From Pseudosulfitobacter pseudonitzschiae (GTDB lineage Bacteria > Pseudomonadota > Alphaproteobacteria > Rhodobacterales > Rhodobacteraceae): a DNA stretch of 64,000 bases. The position numbers and the translations under genes are program-made. Below the pieces are notes generated by a model, which made no database searches, was not told the origin of the DNA, and was given only the letters and a program-made list of their open reading frames with translations. The stretch lies in assembly GCF_900129395.1 (NCBI RefSeq), contig NZ_FQVP01000005.1, positions 496,001 to 560,000 of the forward strand, in the 5' to 3' direction. Shown here one piece after another: positions 20,741-30,314 of this stretch. Each line of letters begins with the position of its first letter. Within the stretch, counting starts at the first letter, position 1.

Positions 20741-23011
20741 GTGCTTGCGGGCACCGCATCAACAGGTGGGTGCAGGGTGGCAACCCGGACACGGCAATCA
20801 CAATGGGCAACATTGGGGCGTTTGCGCCGCCAAAAGCGTGTGCGCAACGCTGCGACATTGGGATTGGTCATTCTGGGGCCTGCTCTGGCGCTGGCAACAT
20901 TCCTGATTCTGGGGCCGCTGGATCAGGGCACGAACAACATGTCGCTGCGGCTGATTCTGCTGGCCGACTTTGTCTATATCCTGGTCGTCGCGGCTCTCGT
21001 CATGAGCCAGGTTGCCCGCCTGATCGCCGCGCGGCGGGCAAAATCCGCGGGGTCTCGCCTGCACCTGCGGCTGACCGGCGTATTTGCGCTGATGGCGCTG
21101 ATCCCCACGGTGACGGTCGCGGTCTTTGCGGGGCTGACGGTGAACATCGGTCTTGAGGGATGGTTCTCGGACCGGGTCAGCAACGTCGTCGGCTCGTCGC
21201 TGGCAGCGGCCGAGGCTTACGAGGACGAGCAGCACGATGATCTGATCGAGGACGCCATTGCCCTGGCCGAATTCATCGACCGGGTGCGTCGCAACCAGCC
21301 CAGCCAAAGCGACATCGAAATCCTGGCCGATGGCCAGCGCCAGATTCAGCGGGGCCTGCGCGAGGCCTATCTGATCGACGGCACCGGCGAGATCCGCGCG
21401 CGTGGCGACCGGTCCTATCTTTTCGATTTCGAAAAACCCGAGGACAGCAAGTTCGAGCTGGCCCGCAAGGAAGGCGTGGCCATTATCGAGGACTGGCCCA
21501 ACAACGAATTCCGCGCGCTGGTGCCGCTGACCAGTCTTGTGGACCGCTTTCTTTATGTCAGCCGCGATGTGGACGGCGAAATCCTGTCTTTGCTGGACGA
21601 AACGCAGGAAACCGTGCGCCTGTATCAACAGCTGGAAAACGAACGGGGGCGCGTCCTGTTCGAGTTCGGCCTTTTGTATCTGGGCTTCGCGGTGATCCTG
21701 ATCCTGGCCGCGATCTGGCTGGGGCTGTGGTTTGCGGAACGGCTGTCAGGTCCGGTGGGCCGTTTGACCGGCGCCGCGCAACGTGTGGGCGCGGGTGACA
21801 TGGACGTGCGCGTTCCCGAAGAAGAGGGCGACGACGAGATCGCGATGCTGGGGCGCTATTTCAACCAGATGACCCTGCAACTCAAAGGTCAGCGCGACAC
21901 CTTGCTGGACAACACCCGCCAGATCGAGCGCCGCCGCCGCCTGTTCGATTCCGTGCTGAGTTCCGTGACCTCCGGCGTGGTCGGGCTGGACCCCGAGGGA
22001 CGTGTGGCTTTCGTGAACAGATCGGCAGAACGGCTGCTGGACTGGCAAGACAACAATCAGGCGACTGCGATTTCCGTTGCGGTTCCAGAATTCGGACCAC
22101 TTTTCAACACCTTGAAGTCCAATCTTCAAGAGGTAAGTCAAGGCGAGGTCAAGGTCAGCCGAAATGGTCACCTGGAAAACCTGCTGGTGCGTATGGCCAC
22201 CCGGCGCACCGATGACGGGCGGCTCGAAGGCTATGTTGTGGCCTTTGACGACGTCACGGACCTGGTCAGCGCCCAGCGGATGGCTGCCTGGGGTGACGTG
22301 GCCCGCCGCATTGCACATGAAATCAAGAATCCGCTCACGCCGATCCAGCTGAGTGCCGAACGCATCAAGCGCAAGTTTTCCTCGCGGGTCGGCGATGAAA
22401 GCGACAGCCTTGAGCAGATGACAGACGTGATTGTACGTCAAACCAATGACTTGCGCCGTATTGTTGATGAGTTCTCCAAGTTTGCACGTATGCCCGAACC
22501 CGACCGGCAGAACCACGATCTGGTGCAGATCGTCCGCGACGCGGTGACCTTGCAAAGCGCAGGCCAGCCCAATGTGACCATCGACGCCAATCTGCCCGAT
22601 GCGCGAATTCACACCGATCTGGATGCCACCATGATCGGGCAGGCGTTGACAAACCTGATTAAGAACGCGGGCGAAGCCATTGAAACTTTGATGGAAAAGA
22701 ATCCATCTGATGCGCTTGATCCGCGCATTCAGGTCTCCCTTGAAACCCGGAACACCCGTGCCATCATCCGTATCGCGGACAACGGCATCGGTCTGCCGGA
22801 GGATCGCGCGCGGCTGTTCGAACCCTACGTGACGACACGGTCCAGTGGCACAGGGCTGGGCCTGCCGATCGTGAAAAAGATAATCGAGGAACACGGCGGC
22901 ACGCTGGTTCTGGAGGACGCGCCCGTGTTCGAGGGCCAAACGCATTTCGGCGCGATGGCGGTCATTACGCTGCCGCTGACGCCGCAACCAAAAAAGAGTG
23001 AGGTTACATGA
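20741..23011 (+). CDS. ntrY: Membrane sensor kinase NtrY
   Basis: Transmembrane histidine kinase partnered with NtrX; about 756 residues from the GTG at 20741 (a GTG at 20777 is an alternative). Three helices lie near the N-terminus (about 40-130) before a periplasmic-like region, and a further helix (FGLLYLGFAVILILAAIWLG) leads to a HAMP segment, a PAS domain (about 400-500) and the H-box RIAHEIKNPLTPIQ with His526. The ATPase boxes are ALTNLIKNAGEAIE and SSGTGLGLPIVKK. It responds to nitrogen, redox or envelope cues in related species. The stop overlaps ntrX as ATGA. Confidence 0.95.
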   Translation: MLAGTASTGGCRVATRTRQSQWATLGRLRRQKRVRNAATLGLVILGPALALATFLILGPLDQGTNNMSLRLILLADFVYILVVAALVMSQVARLIAARRAKSAGSRLHLRLTGVFALMALIPTVTVAVFAGLTVNIGLEGWFSDRVSNVVGSSLAAAEAYEDEQHDDLIEDAIALAEFIDRVRRNQPSQSDIEILADGQRQIQRGLREAYLIDGTGEIRARGDRSYLFDFEKPEDSKFELARKEGVAIIEDWPNNEFRALVPLTSLVDRFLYVSRDVDGEILSLLDETQETVRLYQQLENERGRVLFEFGLLYLGFAVILILAAIWLGLWFAERLSGPVGRLTGAAQRVGAGDMDVRVPEEEGDDEIAMLGRYFNQMTLQLKGQRDTLLDNTRQIERRRRLFDSVLSSVTSGVVGLDPEGRVAFVNRSAERLLDWQDNNQATAISVAVPEFGPLFNTLKSNLQEVSQGEVKVSRNGHLENLLVRMATRRTDDGRLEGYVVAFDDVTDLVSAQRMAAWGDVARRIAHEIKNPLTPIQLSAERIKRKFSSRVGDESDSLEQMTDVIVRQTNDLRRIVDEFSKFARMPEPDRQNHDLVQIVRDAVTLQSAGQPNVTIDANLPDARIHTDLDATMIGQALTNLIKNAGEAIETLMEKNPSDALDPRIQVSLETRNTRAIIRIADNGIGLPEDRARLFEPYVTTRSSGTGLGLPIVKKIIEEHGGTLVLEDAPVFEGQTHFGAMAVITLPLTPQPKKSEVT

Positions 23012-24417
23012 GTGATATTCTGATTGTGGATGACGAGCGGGATATCCGCGAGCTGATTTCCGATATTCTCAAGGACGAAGGTTTCGCAACGCGGCTTGCG
23101 GGCAATTCGGACGACGCGATGAGCGCGATCAACGCAGAGGCACCGGCGCTGATGATCCTGGACATCTGGCTGAAAGACAGCCGCATGGACGGGATCGACA
23201 TCCTCAAGACGGTCAAGCGTGACAACCCGGATGTGCCGGTTGTGATCATCTCGGGGCACGGCAACATCGAGATTGCCGTCGCGGCGATCAAGCAGGGCGC
23301 TTACGACTTTATCGAAAAGCCGTTCAACATCGACCAGCTTCTGGTGGTGATCCGCCGCGCCATGGAAACCTCGCGCCTGCGCCGCGAAAACCAGAGCCTG
23401 CGCCGTCAGGACAGCAGCCCGACCCAGATGATCGGGTCCAGCGCCTCGTTCAAGGGGCTGATCTCGCAGCTGGATAAGGTCACCAAATCCAACGGTCGCG
23501 TGATGCTGACCGGACCCGCAGGGGCGGGCAAGGAGCTGGCCGCGCGGTATATCCATGCCCATTCCAACCGCGCCTCGGCACCTTTTGTGACCGTGAACTG
23601 TGCAGGTGTCGCGCCCGACCGTATGGAAGAGGTCCTGTTCGGGCGTGAAAACGCCGAACGCGGGGTCGAGCCCGGGCTGCTGGAGCAGGCCCACGGCGGG
23701 GTGATCTATTTCGACGAGGTCGCCGACATGCCGCTGGGGACACAGTCCAAGATCCTGCGGGTGCTGGTGGATCAACAGTTCACCCGCGTGGGTGGCAACG
23801 ACAAGGTGCGGGTGGATCTGCGGGTGATTTCATCGACCAACCGCGATCTGGAAAAGGCCATTGCCGCCGAAACCTTCCGCCAGGAGTTGTTCCACCGCCT
23901 GAACGTGGTGCCCATCGCCGTGCCGTCGCTGGAGGACCGCCGCGAGGATATTCCGGTTCTGGCGGAACATTTCATTTCTGAATTCAACACCGTCCAAGGT
24001 CTGCCGAAACGCGACATCAGCGACGAGGCGCTGGCCCTGCTGCAAACGATGGTCTGGCCCGGCAACGTGCGCCAGCTCAAGAACCTGATTGAACGCGTGC
24101 TGATCCTGGGCGATGGCACCGGCCCGATCGAGGCGCGCGAATTGCCGGGCATCGACCAATCCCCGGACGGCGAAGAAGGCCGCGTCGTGCTGTCCGGTGC
24201 GCTTGCGACGTTGCCCCTGCGCGAGGCGCGCGAGGCGTTCGAGCGGGAATATCTGCTGACCCAGATCAACCGTTTTGGCGGCAACATCAGCCGCACCGCC
24301 AATTTTGTCGGCATGGAGCGGTCGGCGCTGCATCGCAAACTGAAAAGCCTGGGCGTGGTCACCTCGGCCAAGGCCGGTTCGCGCGTGGCGCATGTGGACG
24401 AGGCGGACGAAGACTAG
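23008..24417 (+). CDS. ntrX: Response regulator NtrX, also without GAFTGA
   Basis: Partner regulator of NtrY; 469 residues. The receiver has VDDER and the phosphorylated Asp52 in ALMILDIWLKDS. The AAA+ domain has Walker A GPAGAGKE and GGVIYFDEVADMP, and the end carries a Fis-type DNA-binding helix (NISRTANFVGMERSALHRK). Where sigma-54 activators have GAFTGA, this protein reads EEVLFGRENAERGVEPGLLE, so the loop is replaced. In related alphaproteobacteria NtrX acts on respiration, nitrogen and cell-envelope genes. It ends the dusB-ntrBCYX run and is followed 1 base later by a dispersed repeat. Confidence 0.95.
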   Translation: MSDILIVDDERDIRELISDILKDEGFATRLAGNSDDAMSAINAEAPALMILDIWLKDSRMDGIDILKTVKRDNPDVPVVIISGHGNIEIAVAAIKQGAYDFIEKPFNIDQLLVVIRRAMETSRLRRENQSLRRQDSSPTQMIGSSASFKGLISQLDKVTKSNGRVMLTGPAGAGKELAARYIHAHSNRASAPFVTVNCAGVAPDRMEEVLFGRENAERGVEPGLLEQAHGGVIYFDEVADMPLGTQSKILRVLVDQQFTRVGGNDKVRVDLRVISSTNRDLEKAIAAETFRQELFHRLNVVPIAVPSLEDRREDIPVLAEHFISEFNTVQGLPKRDISDEALALLQTMVWPGNVRQLKNLIERVLILGDGTGPIEARELPGIDQSPDGEEGRVVLSGALATLPLREAREAFEREYLLTQINRFGGNISRTANFVGMERSALHRKLKSLGVVTSAKAGSRVAHVDEADED

Positions 24418-24418
24418 G

Positions 24419-24475
24419 CTTCATCTTGCCGGATAAACTCCGGGGGAACGCCGCAGGCGTGGGGGCAGCGCCCCC
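24419..24475 (-). repeat. Dispersed GGGGGC-palindrome repeat, copy B
   Basis: Read on the minus strand this copy has GGGGGCGCTGCCCCC, then CGCCTGCGGCG, CCCCCGGAGTTTATC and finally GGCAAGATGAAG. It starts 1 base after the ntrX stop, between ntrX and a convergent lipoprotein gene, and is nearly collinear with copy A. Confidence 0.78.
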
Positions 24476-24494
24476 GATACTCCGCGTGCAGAGG

Positions 24495-24965
24495 TCACCC
24501 CTGGTTGACGATCTGGAAGCTGCCGTCGGAATTGCGGATCGCGCAGGATTTCGGCGTCAGCCGGGGCAGGGTGGACGTGGAACCGACAGGGGCCGCCTGT
24601 TTCACACCTGCGGGACAGGCTGGAATGCTGGCAGGGCTATAGCCGCGGTCGGCCATGCACTGGTTTTCGACCCTTTTGCGCAGCGGGGCGTTCACATCGA
24701 CCGTATAGACATCGCCCGGCAGGTAATATCCGCCCGTGGTGCTGCACGCACCGGAGGCGTTGCAGACACGGCGCGGCGGCACATATCTGGGCGGCGTGCG
24801 GCGCACCTGGTTGGCGACCGGCGCATCGCGCAATGCCACCACCTGGCAGGCGGTTGTGTCACGCTGGACCGTGGCGACGGGCGTGCCCGCTTTGTAATAC
24901 AGCGTCAGCGGTGCGCAGGCAGGCAGCGCAAGCGTCAGGATCAGGGTGGCAAGTCGTGTTTTCAT
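24495..24965 (-). CDS. Predicted lipoprotein of unknown function
   Basis: Protein of 156 residues with a lipoprotein signal: MKTRLATLILTLALPACAPL, where Cys18 follows the lipobox LPAC, so it should be lipid-anchored to the inner or outer membrane. The mature part contains several Cys residues (CQVV, CNASGACSTT, CMADRG, CPAG, CAIR), which could form disulfides in the periplasm. A central YYLPGDVYTVDVNAPLRKRVENQCMADRGY is the best-conserved-looking part. I do not recognise a family. It converges on ntrX and is divergent from trkA. Confidence 0.75.
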   Translation of the reverse strand: MKTRLATLILTLALPACAPLTLYYKAGTPVATVQRDTTACQVVALRDAPVANQVRRTPPRYVPPRRVCNASGACSTTGGYYLPGDVYTVDVNAPLRKRVENQCMADRGYSPASIPACPAGVKQAAPVGSTSTLPRLTPKSCAIRNSDGSFQIVNQG

Positions 24966-25082
24966 GTGGCAAGACTGACCCAAATCTTTAGGATTTACAA
25001 TTGAATTGACCCGGTTTCGGCCATCTGTCATGCAGATGTTTCCGATCACTGTGGTTGCGGTTGCCAAAGGGGCAAGGAACGC

Positions 25083-26459
25083 ATGAAGGTCATCATTTGC
25101 GGCGCGGGCCAGGTCGGCTGGCAGATCGCACGTCACCTTTCGAATGAACGCAACGATGTCACCGTGGTCGACAGTGACCCCGACCTGGTGCGCCGCGCCA
25201 CCGATTCTCTGGATGTTCAGGGGGTTGCGGGCTATGCCAGCTATCCCAACATTCTGGACCGGGCCGGTGCGCGCGACGCCGACATGATCATCGCCGCCAC
25301 CCATTCGGACGAGGTGAACATGGTCACCTGCCAAGTGGCGCATTCGGTCTTTGGCATCAACCGCAAGATCGCCCGCCTGCGGTCCCAATCCTATCTGGAT
25401 GCGATCTATTCCGATCTCTACCGGCGCGATCACATGCCCATCGACGTGGTGATCAGCCCCGAACGCGAGGTCGCGGCCGCAGCCCTGCAACGGCTGCACA
25501 CCACGGCCGCTTTTGACACCGAACGGTTCATGGACGGCAAGGCGCACCTTCTGGGCATCACCATCGAGGAAGAATGCCCGGTGGTGAACACGCCCCTGCG
25601 GCAGCTGACCGACCTGTTCTCGACCCTGCGTGCGGTGGTGGTCGGCGTGCGCCGCGACGGTACGCTGTTTACGCCCGAGGCCAAGGACCAGCTTTTCGTG
25701 GGCGACGATTGCTATGTCTTTGCCCATGTCGACGACGTGCCGCGCACGATGGAGATCTTTGGCAAGAAGCTGTCCAAACAGGAACGTATCGTCCTGGTGG
25801 GCGGCGGCAATGTCGGTCTGGCGGTGGCATCCGAGCTGGAGAAACGCACCAGCCGCGTGCGAGTGAAGATCGTCGAAAAGAATCGCAGGATCGCCGAACG
25901 CGCCGCCGAGGCGCTGGAACGTACGATCGTGCTGAACGGTGACGGTCTGGACGTGGCCCTGCTGCACGAGGCCGGCGTGTCGCGCGCCGATGCGATGCTG
26001 GCGGTGACGGATGATGACAAGACCAACATGCTGGCCGCCGTGCGCGCCAAGAGCGAAGGTTGTCCCTATGCCATCGCGCTGATCAACGATCCCACGCTGG
26101 TCCCGATGATGGGCCCCTTGGGGATCGACGCCTATATCAACCCGCGCGCCACCACGGTGTCCTCGATCCTGCGTCACATCCGCCACGGGCGCGTGCGCTC
26201 GGTCTATTCCATCGGGGACGCCGAGGCCGAGGTGATCGAGGCCGAAGTGCTGTCGACCTCGCCTCTGGCCGGTCGCAAGATCGGCGAGATCGAGTTTCCC
26301 GAAGGCGTGCTGGTCGGGGCCTTGCGCAAGGGCGGCGAAGTGATCCGCCCGCTGTCGTCCACCCGCATCGACGAAGGCGACACGATCGCGATTTTCAGCC
26401 TGGCCAAGGATGTCCCCGAGGTCGAACGGCTGATGCAAGTGTCCATCGACTTTTTCTAA
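25083..26459 (+). CDS. trkA: Trk potassium uptake system, NAD-binding subunit TrkA
   Basis: Peripheral regulatory subunit of the Trk potassium transporter; 458 residues. It has two RCK/KTN units, each with an NAD-binding Rossmann motif: GAGQVGWQIA near residue 7 and VGGGNVGLAVA near residue 239, with RCK-C segments after each (the last around GRKIGEIEFPEGVLVGAL). It gates the TrkH channel in response to nucleotides. trkH begins 1 base after the stop, so translation is coupled. Confidence 0.97.
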   Translation: MKVIICGAGQVGWQIARHLSNERNDVTVVDSDPDLVRRATDSLDVQGVAGYASYPNILDRAGARDADMIIAATHSDEVNMVTCQVAHSVFGINRKIARLRSQSYLDAIYSDLYRRDHMPIDVVISPEREVAAAALQRLHTTAAFDTERFMDGKAHLLGITIEEECPVVNTPLRQLTDLFSTLRAVVVGVRRDGTLFTPEAKDQLFVGDDCYVFAHVDDVPRTMEIFGKKLSKQERIVLVGGGNVGLAVASELEKRTSRVRVKIVEKNRRIAERAAEALERTIVLNGDGLDVALLHEAGVSRADAMLAVTDDDKTNMLAAVRAKSEGCPYAIALINDPTLVPMMGPLGIDAYINPRATTVSSILRHIRHGRVRSVYSIGDAEAEVIEAEVLSTSPLAGRKIGEIEFPEGVLVGALRKGGEVIRPLSSTRIDEGDTIAIFSLAKDVPEVERLMQVSIDFF

Positions 26460-26460
26460 G

Positions 26461-27996
26461 ATGATACGCCCGCCCAACCTTCAGGATCGCGTGTTGCAGT
26501 TGCCGCTGTTCCTGCTGATGTTCGGCGCGGCATCGGTGTCGATGCTGGTGCCTGCGATTCACGGCGGGGTTATCCGCGAACTGGCCACGGCGCGGGCGTT
26601 TTTGTACTCGGCCACTTTGGGCATCGTGGTTTTCGGTCTGATCGCGCTGGCCCACGCAGGCCGCGCACCGCGTCACGGAACGCTTGGACCGTTGATGAGC
26701 CTCTTTTCCGCCTTTGCCTTTTTGCCGCTGTTTCTGGCCGTGCCCTTTCACGAAGGGTTGGGCACCACGTCGTTTCTGAACGCCTATATCGAGATGATCA
26801 GCTCGTTCACCACGACAGGGGCCACGTTGTTCGACACGCCGGGCCGGCTGAACGACAGCCTGCATTTGTGGCGCGCCCAGGTCGGCTGGATGGGCGGATT
26901 GCTGATGTGGATTGCTGCCAGCGCCATCCTTGCACCGCTGAACCTTGGCGGGTTCGAGGTAACTGCCCGCGCCGAGCCGGGCCGCTTTGACGAACGCAAC
27001 ATGCGCCATCACCACCCCGAAGGCCGCGCGCGGCTGGTCAAAGTGTCCAAGACGCTGGTGCCGATCTATATCGGGCTGACGTTGCTGTTGTGGGTTCTGC
27101 TGATCTTTGGTGGCGACCGGTCGCTGGTGGCGCTGTGCCACGCGATGTCGATCATGGCCACGTCCGGCATATCTCCGGTGGGCGGCATTTCCGGCTCGGA
27201 GGCGGGCATCAGCGGTGAGATGGTCATGGCGCTGTTCATGCTGTTCGCGTTGTCGCGTATGACCTTTTCGACGGACACGGTGACATCGGAAAGTGGCGGT
27301 TTGCGCCATGACCCCGAATTTCGCATCGGCATCGCCCTTGTCCTGGGCGTGCCGCTGATCCTGTTCCTGCGGCATTTCCTCGGCGCCATCGACATCGGCG
27401 AACAGAACCGCCTGATTGCGGCGGGTGTTGCGCTGTGGGGCAGCGTGTTCACGGTGCTGTCCTTTCTGACCACCACCGGCTTTGCGAGCGCCCATTGGGA
27501 AACCTCTCAGAACTGGTCGGGTCTGGCGACACCGGGCATGATCCTGATGGGGCTGGCCATGATTGGCGGCGGCGTGGCCACCACCGCGGGCGGGGTCAAG
27601 CTGTTGCGGGTCTTTGCGCTTTATCAGGCGGGCCTGCGCGAAATGGAAAAGCTGGTGCACCCGCATTCGGTCGGCGGCGGCACGTCGCTGGGCCGGCGCG
27701 TGCTCAAGGGCGGCGCCTTTATCGCCTGGATTTTCTTCATGCTGTTCGCAATCAGCCTGACCTTTGTCACGCTGGTGCTGGGCAGTCTGGGCGTGGATTT
27801 CGAGTCTTCGCTGACCATGGCGGTTGCGGCACTGTCGACAACGGGTCCGTTGCTGGACTGGGCAGGGGACGCACCGATCCGACTTCAGGAGCTGGGGACG
27901 GGGGCAAAGTCGGTTTTTGCCGCTGCGATGGTGCTGGGACGGCTTGAAACTTTGGCAATCATCGCCCTTTTGACCCCGGACCTGTGGCGCGGTTGA
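26461..27996 (+). CDS. trkH: Trk potassium uptake channel TrkH
   Basis: Inner-membrane pore of the Trk system; 511 residues. The four pore loops with their selectivity-filter glycines are visible: SSFTTTGATL, SIMATSGISP, FLTTTGFAS and ALSTTGPLLD. Hydrophobic helices flank each loop. It begins 1 base after trkA and is followed after 144 bases by hfq, a neighbourhood widely conserved in alphaproteobacteria. Confidence 0.97.
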   Translation: MIRPPNLQDRVLQLPLFLLMFGAASVSMLVPAIHGGVIRELATARAFLYSATLGIVVFGLIALAHAGRAPRHGTLGPLMSLFSAFAFLPLFLAVPFHEGLGTTSFLNAYIEMISSFTTTGATLFDTPGRLNDSLHLWRAQVGWMGGLLMWIAASAILAPLNLGGFEVTARAEPGRFDERNMRHHHPEGRARLVKVSKTLVPIYIGLTLLLWVLLIFGGDRSLVALCHAMSIMATSGISPVGGISGSEAGISGEMVMALFMLFALSRMTFSTDTVTSESGGLRHDPEFRIGIALVLGVPLILFLRHFLGAIDIGEQNRLIAAGVALWGSVFTVLSFLTTTGFASAHWETSQNWSGLATPGMILMGLAMIGGGVATTAGGVKLLRVFALYQAGLREMEKLVHPHSVGGGTSLGRRVLKGGAFIAWIFFMLFAISLTFVTLVLGSLGVDFESSLTMAVAALSTTGPLLDWAGDAPIRLQELGTGAKSVFAAAMVLGRLETLAIIALLTPDLWRG

Positions 27997-28140
27997 CGCA
28001 GTGGTAGACAATGTCAATCGCGCTGTGTGGGGTGTCTCTGTTTTTGGGCTGGAAACTCGGGAACTTGGCCTTCATACTCGCCCGCAATGAGGGATGGCTT
28101 GGTCCGCAAGCCGACGACAAGAAAAAAGGTAAGAACCGAC

Positions 28141-28380
28141 ATGGCTTCGGACAGACAGAATTTGCAGGATGCCTTCCTGAACCACGTGCGCAAAACCAAG
28201 GTGCCCGTGACCATTTTCCTGATCAATGGTGTAAAGTTGCAAGGCGTCATCACATGGTTTGACAACTTCTGCGTGCTGCTGCGCCGCGATGGTCAATCGC
28301 AACTGGTGTACAAACACGCGATTTCGACAATCATGCCGAGCCAGCCGATCAGCTTGTATGAGGGCGAAGACGCCTCTTGA
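28141..28380 (+). CDS. hfq: RNA chaperone Hfq
   Basis: Sm-like RNA chaperone of 79 residues that forms a hexamer and pairs small RNAs with mRNAs. The Sm1 motif spans [20 protein letters not shown] and Sm2 contains [12 protein letters not shown] (the YKHA core). The N-terminus [14 protein letters not shown] is typical, and the C-terminal tail is very short, as usual in this group. The start is the ATG at 28141; the frame continues upstream without family similarity. Its stop overlaps the hflX TTG start. Confidence 0.98.
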
Positions 28381-29675
28381 GCAAACCTCCGTTTCAGGTG
28401 GACGAAAGCGAAGGGCCCCGTTTCACGCGGGCCTTTGTGCTGCACCCAGACATAAAATCCGACCGAAACCGGCGCGGCGCTGAACTGGCGCTGGCCGAAG
28501 CCGTGTCTTTGGCCCACGCGTTGCGGCACCTTGAAGTGGTGGGCAGTCAGATCGTGCCGCTGCCCAAGGTGCACGCGGGCATGTTGTTCGGCAAAGGCAA
28601 GATCGAAGAGCTGCGCGCCCGGTTCGAGGCGGAAGAGATCGAGCTGGTACTGGTTGATGGCCCCGTCACGCCTGTGCAACAGCGCAACCTTGAAAAGGCA
28701 TGGGGGGTCAAGCTGTTGGACCGCACCGGCCTGATCCTCGAAATTTTCAGCGACCGCGCCGCCACCCGAGAGGGCGTGTTGCAGGTCGAAATGGCGGCCC
28801 TGAACTATCAACGCACCCGCCTTGTGCGCGCCTGGACCCACCTGGAGCGCCAGCGTGGCGGGTTGGGCTTTGTCGGTGGTCCGGGTGAGACCCAGATCGA
28901 GGCGGACCGCCGTGCGATCGACCTGCAACTGGTGCGCCTGCGTCGCCAGTTGGACAAGGTGGTGAAAACCCGCACCCTGCACCGCGCCGCGCGGGCCAAG
29001 GTGCCGTTCCCGATCGTGGCGCTTGTGGGCTATACCAACGCGGGCAAATCGACGCTGTTCAACCGTCTGACCGGTGCGAACGTGATGGCCGAAGATATGC
29101 TCTTTGCCACGCTCGACCCGACCATGCGCCGCGTGGAACTGGACAACGGTCCCGAGATCATCCTGTCGGACACGGTGGGTTTCATCTCGGACCTGCCCAC
29201 GGAACTGGTCGCCGCCTTCCGCGCCACGCTCGAAGAGGTTCTGGCCGCCGACATCATCTGCCACGTGCGCGACATCTCGCACCCCGAGACCGAGGATCAG
29301 GCTGCCGACGTGCGCGAGATCCTGACCACGCTGGGGGTGGGCAACGAACGCCCGATGTTCGAGATCTGGAACAAGATCGACCTGCTTGCGCAAGCCGAGG
29401 CAGAGGCCGCCCAGGCCCGCGCCGCGCGCGATCAGGACATCATCGCGATTTCGGCGCTGCATGGCACTGGCGTGGAAAGTTTCATGTCGATCATTTCCGA
29501 AGCGCTTCAGGGCCGTGTCAGCGAAGAGGTTCTGCGCCTGAGCTTTGCCCAAGGCAAGAAACGCGCCTGGCTCTTCTCCGAAGGCGTGGCCGTGGACGAA
29601 GTGCAGGACGAAGACGGGTTTGCCGTCACCGTCCGCTGGACCCCGAAACAGCGCGCACAGTTCGAACAGGTCTGA
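28377..29675 (+). CDS. hflX: GTPase HflX
   Basis: Ribosome-associated GTPase that splits stalled or stress-inactivated 70S ribosomes; 432 residues. The N-terminal glycine-rich ligand region is [12 protein letters not shown] and [13 protein letters not shown]. The G domain has G1 [10 protein letters not shown]3 DTVGFI and G4 NKID. It starts at a TTG that overlaps the hfq stop (TTGA), so Hfq and HflX are translationally coupled, as their neighbouring genes are in many proteobacteria. Confidence 0.96.
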
Positions 29676-29680
29676 TCCCG

Positions 29681-29727
29681 CTTTCTTTTGGCTTTAAATA
29701 TCCCGGGGGCGCGGGGGCAGTGCCCCC
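29681..29727 (-). repeat. Dispersed GGGGGC-palindrome repeat, copy D
   Basis: On the minus strand: GGGGGCACTGCCCCC, then GCGCCCCCGGG, then ATATTTAAAGCC and a divergent AAAAGAAAG end. It begins 5 bases after the hflX stop, between hflX and the convergent pseudouridine synthase gene. The inner hairpin is intact although the outer end has drifted. Confidence 0.65.
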
Positions 29728-29765
29728 GCTTATTTTCGTAACGGGCAACGCCCCCGTGCAACCCG

Positions 29766-30314
29766 TCAAACCTCGATTGCGCGCCACATGCCGCTGTCCA
29801 GACCCTCAAGCGTCCAATCGCCAATGCTGACACGCACCAGCCGCAGGGTGGGCAGGCCCACATGGGCGGTCATCCGGCGCACCTGGCGGTTGCGGCCTTC
29901 GGTCAGGGTCAGCTCGATCCAGCCATCGGGCACGGTCTTGCGCACGCGGATGGGGGGCGTGCGCGGCCACAACCCTGCGGGTTCGTCGATCAGCCGCGCC
30001 TGGGCGGGCAGGGTCGGGCCGTCTTTCAGGGTCAGACCGGCCCGCAACTGCGCCATATGCGCCTCGGTGGGGGTGCCTTCGACCTGCACCCAGTAGGTCT
30101 TGGGCTTCTTGAACTTCGGGTGCGCGATGCGCGCTTGCAGGGCGCCGTCCGAGGTCAGCACCATCAGCCCCTCGCTGTCCCGGTCCAGCCGTCCGGCGGG
30201 ATAGACGCCAGGCACGTCGATGTAGTCGGACAGGGTGGGGCGTGTCGTCGGGCTGCCCCGGTCGGTGAACTGCGGCAGCACGCCAAAGGGTTTGTTGAAC
30301 AGGATGGTTGTCAT
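29766..30314 (-). CDS. RluE-type 23S rRNA pseudouridine synthase
   Basis: RsuA/RluB/E/F-family pseudouridine synthase of 182 residues without an S4 domain, matching RluE, which modifies one uridine of 23S rRNA (2457 in E. coli). The catalytic Asp44 is in [15 protein letters not shown], and the conserved end region is [12 protein letters not shown]. The start at 30314 ([16 protein letters not shown]) overlaps the stop of the penicillin-acylase gene by 4 bases, so it is the second gene of a two-gene run. Confidence 0.9.
   Translation of the reverse strand: MTTILFNKPFGVLPQFTDRGSPTTRPTLSDYIDVPGVYPAGRLDRDSEGLMVLTSDGALQARIAHPKFKKPKTYWVQVEGTPTEAHMAQLRAGLTLKDGPTLPAQARLIDEPAGLWPRTPPIRVRKTVPDGWIELTLTEGRNRQVRRMTAHVGLPTLRLVRVSIGDWTLEGLDSGMWRAIEV

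Noticed and set aside
18492-20858. 788-codon open frame opposite ntrB and ntrC
   Set aside because: Spans two well-supported genes on the other strand; composition is typical of an antisense shadow.
24966-26477. Upstream extension of the lipoprotein frame across trkA
   Set aside because: The real protein starts at 24965 with a lipoprotein signal; the extension is antisense to trkA.
28011-28262. Short hydrophobic frame between trkH and hfq
   Set aside because: The first 25 residues look like a membrane helix, but the rest overlaps hfq in another frame and no ribosome site precedes it.
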